From the NCBI RefSeq assembly GCF_025996515.1, contig NZ_BLRH01000029.1:310001-374000 (forward strand): DNA of 64,000 nt, read 5' to 3'. Below, piece by piece: positions 18,207 to 26,177 of the stretch. The position numbers and the translations under genes are program-made. The notes under the pieces are model-generated. The model was not told the DNA's origin and ran no database searches. It saw nothing but the letters and a program-made list of their open reading frames with translations. Within the stretch, counting starts at the first letter, position 1; every line of letters begins with the position of its first letter. This DNA is from Rhizohabitans arisaemae (GTDB taxonomy: Bacteria > Actinomycetota > Actinomycetes > Streptosporangiales > Streptosporangiaceae).

Positions 18207-20401
18207 CCCCGCACCCCCGGGTCGTCGTCCTCAACCTCCGGGGAAAGAGCCCGACCGCCGCCGTCGAGGCGACGTACGCGCTGTTCGACGACGAATCGCA
18301 GCCGGACCTCACCCGGCTGCTGGTGGTCGACGGCGCGGCGGACCTGCCGGCCCACGAACGGGCCTATGAGGTGCTGCTGACCTCGGCGCGGGTGGAGACC
18401 CTGCTCTGCGTCCCGGTCGGCAGGTCCTCGCTCGACGGGCGGCGGTTCCGGGTTCCCGGGGTCGTCGGGCAGGGGGCCAGGGTGATCTGGGTCGGTGACG
18501 CGGCCGGGGTCGACTGGCGGTTCGCGGCCTCGGCGGCGGCGACGATGCACCGGAACGAGGGGGAGTCCGGGCTCCATCGGCTGCTCGGCGTCCTCACCAT
18601 CACCGAGGTGTTCGAACGCGCCTGCGAGATTCTCGCGGAGACCCCGGGCGGGGTCGCCAGCCCGGGGCTTCGGCTGGTCGGTGCCTCGGCCGACGACGTC
18701 ACCTTCCTCACCGCCCTCGGGGAGGCCATCGGGCGGCTGCTCGGTCCCGGGGCCGCGGACTCGGCCGCGCCCACCGACTCCTTCGACGAGTACAAACACG
18801 GCTATCAGGGCAGCGCCACCTTGATCGATCAAGGGGGTCCGCTGAAGTCGGCGGAGGCGGCCTGTACGGCGACCGCCGCCCAAGCCGACGCGGCGCTTGA
18901 GCAGCTGGCCGATCTGGGGTCGCTGCTCGGCGCGGGGCCGGGCGGGTCTTCGGCCCGGGGCGCGGTGGCCGCCGCCGGGGACGGTCTCGCCGAGTACCGG
19001 AACCTGGTGGAGCGGGTGCTGGACGCCGGGCACACCCCCGACGGGCTCACGCCCAGGCAGCGGGACCTGCTGAAGGGATACGGGGTCTCGCTCCCCGAGC
19101 CGGTCAGGATCGACCCCTCGATGTCGGCGGAGACCTTCGACCGCTTCGTCACGGCGAGCATGGCCCGGGGGGAGTCGCTCCCCGGGCTCGTCGAGAGCCT
19201 GCGCGCACTGGAACGCCAGGTGCGCCCCATGGGCAGCCGGTCCTATCTCCAGCGGGTCCGGGAGATCTGTCCCGATCGGCTCATCGACCGGCTGCGCAGC
19301 CCCGCGCCGGCTCCGGGCCTCCCGTCCTGGCTGCCGGTCGCCGGGTTTCTCACGACGGCCCTGGCGTCGGTCGCCGGTCTCCTCGGGGTGGTCACCGGGG
19401 TGGTCATGGGAATCGCCTGGATGGCCCTGGTCACCCTGAGCGTGGTCAGGGCCCCTGATCCGGACGTTTCGGGGAACCGCCGGATGTTCGGCGGGCACGT
19501 CGTGGCCGTGGTCCTGGGCCTGCCCTCCGGGGTGCTCGCGGGGATCAACACCGAGCCCCCGGTGGTCGTCGTCCTCGTCTGCTTCCTGATCGCGGTGGGG
19601 ATCGCCGTCGGCGCTGTCCACGAGGCGTGGCGAACACGGGTGATCCGGTGGCGGCACTCCTCGGGGGTCGCCGAGGTGCCGGGCGCCGCCGAACGGCTGA
19701 CCGCGCTGGTCGGTCAGGTCGCCTCCGACGAGTGGGCGCGGGTCTCCCTCCGGCTCGACATGGTCGACGCGATCATCCGTGCCCGTGCGGCGATCGCGGG
19801 TGTCGTCGCCGAGCTGGGGTCCCGTGCCGAGGACATCCAGGAGCAGCTGCAGCGGGTCGCCCACGGAACCGGTGGGGACAGCGGGCTCAGCCCGGTCGCC
19901 ACGGGATACCTGAAGGATCTCGTCCACCGGGTGCTGGAGCCGCGCTGGGGTGCCGTCACGCTCGGGAAGGCGGCCAAGCACGAGGAGCTGGCCAGGTCGG
20001 AGACCCGCAGGCTGCTCGGGGTCTGGACCTCCTACGCGGAGAGCAACGGGCCGCTCGACGCGCCTCCGTTCGCCGAGCCCGTGGAGAACGGATACCTGGG
20101 CCAGAGCGACGAGGACCTGGATGAGATCGCCGCCGCGACCGGGTGCGACGTGCGTGGGGTGATGTGGCAGCTGAGCGCGCCCGCCGATCTGTCGATGCTG
20201 GACACCGGGGCGGTCCGGCCGGGGACGCTGCGGTTCGCCCCGCGTGCCGTACGGCTGGCGCTCGGCCGCCGGCTCCCCGCCGACGTCACCTGGATCAGCG
20301 CCCCGCACGCGGGATGCGTCCGGCTTGTGCCCGTACGTCTTGGTGCGGTGCAGCGGGTGTGGTCCACCGCCAACGATGATCAGGGGGAGCCGGTGCCATG
20401 A
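18203..20401 (+). CDS. Membrane protein of the tubulin/GTPase system, unknown fold
   Basis: 732 residues from the GTG that overlaps the upstream stop. The N-terminal half looks like an alpha/beta domain (VVVLNLRGKSPTAAVEATYA). Two pairs of hydrophobic segments lie in the middle (about 373-418 and 427-475), and the C-terminal part is soluble and helical. I do not recognise a family. Tight coupling at both ends (GTGA and ATGA overlaps) ties it to the tubulin-like protein and the pseudokinase. It probably anchors the complex at the membrane. Confidence 0.75.
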   Translation: MTPHPRVVVLNLRGKSPTAAVEATYALFDDESQPDLTRLLVVDGAADLPAHERAYEVLLTSARVETLLCVPVGRSSLDGRRFRVPGVVGQGARVIWVGDAAGVDWRFAASAAATMHRNEGESGLHRLLGVLTITEVFERACEILAETPGGVASPGLRLVGASADDVTFLTALGEAIGRLLGPGAADSAAPTDSFDEYKHGYQGSATLIDQGGPLKSAEAACTATAAQADAALEQLADLGSLLGAGPGGSSARGAVAAAGDGLAEYRNLVERVLDAGHTPDGLTPRQRDLLKGYGVSLPEPVRIDPSMSAETFDRFVTASMARGESLPGLVESLRALERQVRPMGSRSYLQRVREICPDRLIDRLRSPAPAPGLPSWLPVAGFLTTALASVAGLLGVVTGVVMGIAWMALVTLSVVRAPDPDVSGNRRMFGGHVVAVVLGLPSGVLAGINTEPPVVVVLVCFLIAVGIAVGAVHEAWRTRVIRWRHSSGVAEVPGAAERLTALVGQVASDEWARVSLRLDMVDAIIRARAAIAGVVAELGSRAEDIQEQLQRVAHGTGGDSGLSPVATGYLKDLVHRVLEPRWGAVTLGKAAKHEELARSETRRLLGVWTSYAESNGPLDAPPFAEPVENGYLGQSDEDLDEIAAATGCDVRGVMWQLSAPADLSMLDTGAVRPGTLRFAPRAVRLALGRRLPADVTWISAPHAGCVRLVPVRLGAVQRVWSTANDDQGEPVP

Positions 20402-21408
20402 CCGAGGAACTCCGATACATCAACCCGTGGGGGATGTGGGTGGACGCCAAGGTCACCCCGCGCGGGGAGGCCTTCGCCCTGCCCGGGCTCCCCTTGCGGG
20501 CGCGTCCGCTGTGGCTGGAGTCGGAGGCGGAGGGCGACTGCGAGGTTCTGCAGATCACCGTGGGCGATCAGGATCGCCGGCGCGCCTACGACCTGCTGGA
20601 CAACGAGATCCTCGCCGGTCTCCGGCTCGTCTGGCTGGTCGGCTCGGGGCCGTACCCCGATGGGCTCAGCCGCCTCCGCGGCTACGTTCACGACACGCCC
20701 GAGCCGTTCGCGCTGGTCCACCGCTACCGGGGCGATCCGGTCGGCGCGCACGCCAGTCAGCTGCTCACCGCCGACCGCCGGGCCTTTCAGGTGAGTCTGA
20801 TGACCGCGCTCCGCTGGCTCGCCGCGGCCGGGATCGCCCATCGGGGGATCAGCCCCGACACGGTCCGCTGGGACCACACCTCCATACAGATCACCAACTT
20901 CGCCCTAGCCACCATCGTGGGCACGCCGCGAACCGTGGCCGGTCACCCGCCGTGGGCCGCGCCCGAACAGCGTTCCGGCCCCTTGGTCCGCGGGGTGGTC
21001 ACCGACCGCGACGACGTCTGGGCGGCGGGCCGTCTCCTCTACTACACCTGGACCCAGGAGGAGCTGACCAGCCGCGACCAGCTCGCCCGCGCCCCCGAGC
21101 TCGTGGAGCTCCTCGCCGGGGTCTTCGACGCGCCGGAGAACCGGCCGACGGCGCGGGAGCTGCTGGTCGAGCGGCTCAGGGTACCCGACTGCGTGCCACG
21201 CGGCCTCGACGCCGACCCCCTCGCCGAGGGCCGCGAGAGCTTCCACTCCTACCGGAGGAGGAAGCACCCGGAGGTCGATCCACCGGTCCGTCCCTTGGCG
21301 CGGCCGATCGTGACACCGCAACCGCCCGCGCCGGTCCGCCGGGTCTGGCCGTGGATGTTCGGCGTCGTGCTGGTCCTGGCCGTAGTGATCTACCTGGTGA
21401 GTAGGTGA
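20398..21408 (+). CDS. Membrane-anchored protein pseudokinase
   Basis: 336 residues, ATGA overlap with the preceding gene. The kinase C-lobe is recognisable: HRGISPDTVRWD at about 148 in place of HRDLKPxNxxx, ITNFALAT (N167-F168-A169) in place of DFG, then PPWAAPEQR (APE), TDRDDVWAAGRLLYY (the DxWxxG motif) and RPTARELL. The catalytic Asp of HRD and the metal-binding Asp of DFG are both absent, and no glycine loop is evident. So the fold is kept and catalysis probably lost. A proline-rich linker leads to a C-terminal membrane helix (MFGVVLVLAVVIYLV), placing the kinase-like domain in the cytoplasm. Likely a scaffold or nucleotide-dependent switch. Confidence 0.8.
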   Translation: MTEELRYINPWGMWVDAKVTPRGEAFALPGLPLRARPLWLESEAEGDCEVLQITVGDQDRRRAYDLLDNEILAGLRLVWLVGSGPYPDGLSRLRGYVHDTPEPFALVHRYRGDPVGAHASQLLTADRRAFQVSLMTALRWLAAAGIAHRGISPDTVRWDHTSIQITNFALATIVGTPRTVAGHPPWAAPEQRSGPLVRGVVTDRDDVWAAGRLLYYTWTQEELTSRDQLARAPELVELLAGVFDAPENRPTARELLVERLRVPDCVPRGLDADPLAEGRESFHSYRRRKHPEVDPPVRPLARPIVTPQPPAPVRRVWPWMFGVVLVLAVVIYLVSR

Positions 21409-21411
21409 CCG

Positions 21412-22482
21412 ATGAGTGAACCCGATGCCCTGGTCGGCGAGGCGGCACAGGTCGTCTGCCCGGTCTGCCTCTCGCTGATCGACTGGGGGGGCCAGTCCCA
21501 CTACGCCTGGAACAGGGACCAGGAGAGGTACGAGTCCTTGGACATCCCCCAGGACGCCAACGACTACCAGCGGAAGAGGATCCTGCGCAACGCCTACGTA
21601 CGGTGCCCCAACTCGGGGGAGCAGATGGCCTTTCACTTCCTCCCCGAGGCCTACGGGCGCTACGGGCCGCCCGCGGTGTACGGACTCATCGGCGCGAGCG
21701 CTTCGGGGAAGACGCACCTGCTCGCCGCCATGGTGGGGGCGATCGAAGGCGGGGCGCTCGGGCGCTACGCGGCCACGGCGAGCCCTATCGACCCGGCGAA
21801 GCACCAGAACTATCTCAAGAGTGAGGTCGAGCCGTTTCTGAAGGACTCCCGAGTCCTCTCCCGTACGGCCGAGGGCATCGTCAGCTTCAAGGACGCGCTG
21901 CTCATCCAGGAGGACGGCGGTGCTCGGCGCGTCATCACGTTCTTCGACGTGGCGGGGGAGGAGCTGCAGAGCCTCGAGGACACCAAGGGCTTTCTGGAGA
22001 TCGTCGACGGACTGATCTTCGTCGCGGATCCGGATCGCTTCGATCCCGGTGGAGCCGGGACGGGTGATCCCACCTTCAGCACCGTGCTCAACCTGCTCGC
22101 CGAGAGCGGGCGGTCGGATGTGGTCAGCGCCGCCGTCGTGCTGAACAAGGCGGACATGAAGCGGTTTGAGGAACCCGTCGCCTCCTGGCTCCGGCACGAG
22201 ATGACCGGGATCGACCCGGACCAGCTGCTGCGGGAGAGCGCCGACGTCTACGCCTACCTGCTGCTGCAGGGGACCGGGGGATGGACCCGCCCCTACCAGC
22301 AGTGCGGCAAGGCCACGTTCCACATCGCCTCCGCGGCCGGCGGACCCTCGGTCGACACCGGGGACGGGGGCGCCCGGTTCCCGCGCGGGGTGTCCCCGAG
22401 GCGGGTGCTCAACCCCTTGGTGGCGCTGATGGCGATGACCGGCGTGTTGAACTCGCCCGAAGCCCGGAAAGTGGGGATCTGA
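21412..22482 (+). CDS. P-loop GTPase of the double-GTPase type with zinc-ribbon start
   Basis: 356 residues. N-terminal CPVC (about 16-19) and a later CPNSG suggest a small metal-binding element. The GTPase domain has Walker A GLIGASASGKTHLL (near 95), G3 as FFDVAGEEL (Asp in DVAG), a hydrophobic VDGLIFVADPDRF segment and G4 VVLNKADM, so a complete GTPase core. It resembles the double-GTPase families found beside GTPase-associated proteins in bacterial conflict-type operons. It sits 3 nt after the pseudokinase and 1 nt before the partner-like gene. Confidence 0.8.
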   Translation: MSEPDALVGEAAQVVCPVCLSLIDWGGQSHYAWNRDQERYESLDIPQDANDYQRKRILRNAYVRCPNSGEQMAFHFLPEAYGRYGPPAVYGLIGASASGKTHLLAAMVGAIEGGALGRYAATASPIDPAKHQNYLKSEVEPFLKDSRVLSRTAEGIVSFKDALLIQEDGGARRVITFFDVAGEELQSLEDTKGFLEIVDGLIFVADPDRFDPGGAGTGDPTFSTVLNLLAESGRSDVVSAAVVLNKADMKRFEEPVASWLRHEMTGIDPDQLLRESADVYAYLLLQGTGGWTRPYQQCGKATFHIASAAGGPSVDTGDGGARFPRGVSPRRVLNPLVALMAMTGVLNSPEARKVGI

Positions 22483-22483
22483 G

Positions 22484-24478
22484 ATGGCCGGAGCGCGTGG
22501 GCTGCTCGATCAGATCGAGTTCCGCTGGGCGGCCACCGGGCCGTGGCAGCACATCGGCTACGGTCCGATCGCGTCCTCCAACAACGCCAAGGAATTCATC
22601 GACCTGTGGTACTCCCGGCTCAAGATGCTGGTCGGGCCGCCCAATCCGCAGTCCACCGGGCCACGCGCACCGGAGGCCGGCGTCGTCTACCAGGTGTTCG
22701 AGGACGCGACCGCGGCGCTGATCTGGCGGCACTGGATGCCGGCCGCCGTTCCCCTCGCCGACGAAGGCGAGGAGAGGCGGCCCCTGGTCGCCCGGGCGCT
22801 GGTGGGACCGGCGGCGGTGCTGCGTCCCGACGTGGTCCTGCCGATGGCCTACCGGAGTCTGCCCGGCGCGATCGGCCCGGCCCCGGGCTCGGTGCACCGC
22901 GGATTCCAGCTCCGTCCGATCGACGCCGGCGACTTCGCCGTGATCGCCCGGGAATCGGATGAGACGCTCCGGGCCAAGAGCCGATCCGTGACGGGGGTGG
23001 AGCCGCTCGTCGCGACGGTTCTCAGGGCCCCGGGGGAGCCGCTGTCGGTGGTCCTGCCGGATCGCGAGGTCGTCCGGCCGCTCGCCGACGGCTGTCAGGT
23101 CCCCCTGCTCCGCGCGCTCTGGGGGATACTCGGCGAACTCCTGCACGACTCCGCGGGACGCCCGTTGACCGGATGGCGCTGGACCTTCTCCACCTACGAG
23201 TCGCAGCAGGGCGACAAGCAGACAGGGCAGCTGCCTCACCTGATCTTCAGAGCACCCCGGGCGAGCACCGGCGGTCCACCCGATGTGATACGTACGGAGC
23301 GGGTCGTGCGCCCGTTCGACCGGGCGGGGGACTCGACGGCCGATCGCGACAAGTGGTGGGAGATCGCACAGGCACTCGGTACGGCCTACCGGGAGTCGGA
23401 ACCCCACGAATTCGCCGCCCGGATACACCTGATCACCGCGGCCGGGGATCTGCCGGTCAGGCTGGCCGCCGTCCTGGAGCACCTCGGCGAGCCCGAGCGG
23501 AGCCGGGAAACCCAGATCTTCGCGCGCGGACCCGCGCTCTGGGTCGGCGTGGCCTCGGAGACCACCCGCTTTCCGGTGCAGCCGCCGGGAACTCCCGGTG
23601 AGCCGGTCGAAGCCCCGGCTGAGACCGAGGCCGTGCCCGGCATCGTGGCGGCACCCGAACCGGAGGTCCCGGACCGGGCCGCCGCCGAGGAGACGGACCC
23701 CGGGGAGCACCCCGACGTCGACGCACCCCGGCCCGGGACACCGGAAACGGCGCTCGGCGAACCCTCGATCGCCCCGCAGGCCGATCCGGCGCCGCGGCAT
23801 CCCGTCGATTCGGAAACGGAGCACACCGTGTCGGCGACCGTGAAGAAGCCCGCTCCCGAGCGTCTGCCCGAGCTGTTCGGGCAGGTGGCCGTGGAGCCGC
23901 AGGGATCCGAGCCCCGGGAGACGCTGCGGCGTATCGGGGAGCTCGCCAGACAGGAGTACGAGTTCGCTCCTGAGGAGCGGGCCGCCGCCCGGGCGATCCT
24001 TGAGCAGTACGAGTGGTTCGTGGCGGAACTCGCCGCGGCCGACGGCATGAACATACAGCTGAGAATCAGAGCGATGCTCCGGCTCGCCGTTCTGCCAGAC
24101 CTGGGGTTGGCAAGCGTCCAGGCCAAGCTCGCCGAATGGGTCGCCGACTACCGGACCCCGGTGGTGGTGGCCCTGGAGATCGACCGCGTCGCCCGGAGAG
24201 AGGGCCGGAACCTCTACGAGTTCCACGAGCGGCTGGCGCCCGCGATCGCCACCCGGTGGCGGTTCGAGCACGGGATCCACGACGAACCGCCCTCGCGACC
24301 TCCGCCAAGGCGGAACATCCACCACGGCGGCCCGCCTTCGGCCGTACCGGGACACGGCAGGGCACCGTGGTGGTCGCCCGGCCGTATCCGGGGCCGGGGC
24401 ACGTGGGCGGTCCTCTTCGCGATCGGAGCCGGGGTGCTCATCCTCACGGCGGTGATTCTGGCGGTGACGTTCCGGTGA
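22484..24478 (+). CDS. GTPase-associated (GAP1-like) protein with C-terminal membrane anchor
   Basis: 664 residues. The N-terminal 230 residues (beginning LLDQIEFRWAATGPWQHIGY) have the look of the GAP1-type N domain usually encoded next to a double-GTPase. The middle (about 250-360) is alpha/beta, followed by a Pro/Glu/Ala-rich linker (about 365-450), a helical domain (about 460-600) and a single membrane helix at the very C-terminus (TWAVLFAIGAGVLILTAVIL). Assignment rests on gene neighbourhood and general pattern, so it is moderate. Likely partner or effector-loader for the adjacent GTPase. Confidence 0.6.
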   Translation: MAGARGLLDQIEFRWAATGPWQHIGYGPIASSNNAKEFIDLWYSRLKMLVGPPNPQSTGPRAPEAGVVYQVFEDATAALIWRHWMPAAVPLADEGEERRPLVARALVGPAAVLRPDVVLPMAYRSLPGAIGPAPGSVHRGFQLRPIDAGDFAVIARESDETLRAKSRSVTGVEPLVATVLRAPGEPLSVVLPDREVVRPLADGCQVPLLRALWGILGELLHDSAGRPLTGWRWTFSTYESQQGDKQTGQLPHLIFRAPRASTGGPPDVIRTERVVRPFDRAGDSTADRDKWWEIAQALGTAYRESEPHEFAARIHLITAAGDLPVRLAAVLEHLGEPERSRETQIFARGPALWVGVASETTRFPVQPPGTPGEPVEAPAETEAVPGIVAAPEPEVPDRAAAEETDPGEHPDVDAPRPGTPETALGEPSIAPQADPAPRHPVDSETEHTVSATVKKPAPERLPELFGQVAVEPQGSEPRETLRRIGELARQEYEFAPEERAAARAILEQYEWFVAELAAADGMNIQLRIRAMLRLAVLPDLGLASVQAKLAEWVADYRTPVVVALEIDRVARREGRNLYEFHERLAPAIATRWRFEHGIHDEPPSRPPPRRNIHHGGPPSAVPGHGRAPWWSPGRIRGRGTWAVLFAIGAGVLILTAVILAVTFR

Positions 24479-25269
24479 ACCGGAGCAGCCGGTTCCTGCT
24501 CGGGGTGGGCGGGGTGATGCTCGCCGGCGGACTCGGACTGGGCTGGACCATCCGGGAAACCGTGGACCACGACGACCCGCGCGAGGACGCCCGGCGGGTG
24601 TACTGCCTGTCGCCCGCGAACCGGGTCGCGCTGTACAACACGACCGTGGCCCTCGGTCTGCCCTGGCGGGGAGGCATACCCTCGCCGTCGCGGTCATCGA
24701 CAACCCCGGCCGGAGAGGTCACCGTGAGAACGTGGAGTCGGGAACCGGGCGGCGGGTTCGATCGGGCGTGCGACGCCCTGGTGACGATGAAGGCGCGCCA
24801 CCTCGCCGACCCCCGGTCCTCCCCGATCGGGAGCCTGCTGGGCAACCCCCTCGTCGGCGTCGTGGTGGGTGGCGGGCTCACCTACTTCACCGGGCTGTGG
24901 ATGGAGCGACGCCGGTGGCAGACCGCCGCCGCCGACACGTTCGAGCTGGCGACCGCGGAGTACCTGAAGACGGCGCGAGCCCGTATCGATCAATGGCAGG
25001 ACTCCCGGCACGGACCTCCGCCGGACTGGACGGACGGGGACGGCAGACGAGCGGACCTGCGGCTCGCGCTGCACCGGCTCCGGCTCCCGCTCCCGGAGGA
25101 GGACTTCGCGGTCGCGGCGCTGGAGCAGGCCCATCGGCTGGTGACCGAGGCCGGGTGGAGTATCGACGGGCCGGTCCGCGAGACCCTGGCCGGGGAGCTG
25201 CGATCCGCGGTCTCGGAGCTGGAGCGGGTGATGCGGAACCTCGGAACGGGCTCGCGGGGTGTGCTTTGA
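24475..25269 (+). CDS. Small membrane protein of the tubulin/GTPase system
   Basis: 264 residues from the GTG in the upstream stop (GTGA). A hydrophobic helix at 6-24 and a second at about 125-143 (PLVGVVVGGGLTYFTGLW) frame an external loop of about 100 residues. The C-terminal 120 residues are cytoplasmic and helical. No known family seen. Coupled to the next gene by a TTGA overlap. Confidence 0.7.
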   Translation: MNRSSRFLLGVGGVMLAGGLGLGWTIRETVDHDDPREDARRVYCLSPANRVALYNTTVALGLPWRGGIPSPSRSSTTPAGEVTVRTWSREPGGGFDRACDALVTMKARHLADPRSSPIGSLLGNPLVGVVVGGGLTYFTGLWMERRRWQTAAADTFELATAEYLKTARARIDQWQDSRHGPPPDWTDGDGRRADLRLALHRLRLPLPEEDFAVAALEQAHRLVTEAGWSIDGPVRETLAGELRSAVSELERVMRNLGTGSRGVL

Positions 25270-26177
25270 CCGTCGAGGACGTCGGAGCTCAGGTCCCCAT
25301 CACGAGGAATCCGTTCGTGATTCCGTGGCCTCCCATGGGAAAGCACCGGCGGAACGGTTGCATCCTGGACTTGAAGGATTTCCGGGGAAGCTTCCCTGAA
25401 ATCCCGCCACACGATGAGGTGGTCGGCGGAGTCGTCGTCGTGGGTGGGGAAAGCGGCTGCGGAAAATCCGTATACACGCATAAACTCCTGCACGCCTTGG
25501 ACAACGGCTCCTATGTGGTGGATGAATGGGTCTCCGACGAGCGGGAGACCGATCTGGAAAAGTGGCGAAACCAGCTCTACCCCGGCAGGGTGATCAACGA
25601 GGTCAAACGGTCCGGGGTGAGATTCAGCGAGGAATTGGACCGGAACATAGACGCGGTCCACGGGTTTGACTGGCGGGAGTGGCATGAGGCCCTCGCCCGG
25701 GAGCTGGCCCCTGGGAAAGGCCTCCTGGTCCGGCTGCGCTGTGTGGACCCCACGCTCATGGTCGACACGGTCGCGCGGGATGTCCTCAGGTTCGCCGAAG
25801 CCGCCGACCACCTGGCCGACTGCGTTTACCTCTACGAGTTTCACTCCGGTGGCGGCCGGCGGCTCGGCGAGTTGGAGAGCCTGGTCGGACAGCACACCGA
25901 CCGGGTGAAGGTCGTCGAGGTGAACCGCTGGTCCGTCGCCGACGCGTTGGTCTTCGCGCGGAAACGCGTCAGTGAGGGCGGGCTCGTCGAGAGTTCGGTC
26001 AACTGGTCGCAACTGGAGATCATTCTCAAGGAGAACGCGAAGGACGGAGATCGTCTTTCGTTGACCGTCGACGATTTCAATCGTTTCCTGCGCAAGGCGT
26101 TCGACCGGGCGCAGGGTAGCGTTCAAGTGAACAACGACCACTTTGTTCTGGCGCTTGAATTCGGTGGGGCAGGATGA
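25266..26177 (+). CDS. P-loop NTPase, operon partner
   Basis: 303 residues from a TTG overlapping the upstream stop. Walker A GGESGCGKSVYTHKLL lies near residue 65. No clear Walker B of the AAA+ or GTPase type is obvious (candidates: LLVRLRCVDPT and CVYLYEFHSGG). Codon usage is slightly less GC-biased than in the neighbours. Probably a kinase-like or STAND-related NTPase that works with the ATPase downstream; the exact family is not recognised. Confidence 0.65.
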   Translation: MTVEDVGAQVPITRNPFVIPWPPMGKHRRNGCILDLKDFRGSFPEIPPHDEVVGGVVVVGGESGCGKSVYTHKLLHALDNGSYVVDEWVSDERETDLEKWRNQLYPGRVINEVKRSGVRFSEELDRNIDAVHGFDWREWHEALARELAPGKGLLVRLRCVDPTLMVDTVARDVLRFAEAADHLADCVYLYEFHSGGGRRLGELESLVGQHTDRVKVVEVNRWSVADALVFARKRVSEGGLVESSVNWSQLEIILKENAKDGDRLSLTVDDFNRFLRKAFDRAQGSVQVNNDHFVLALEFGGAG

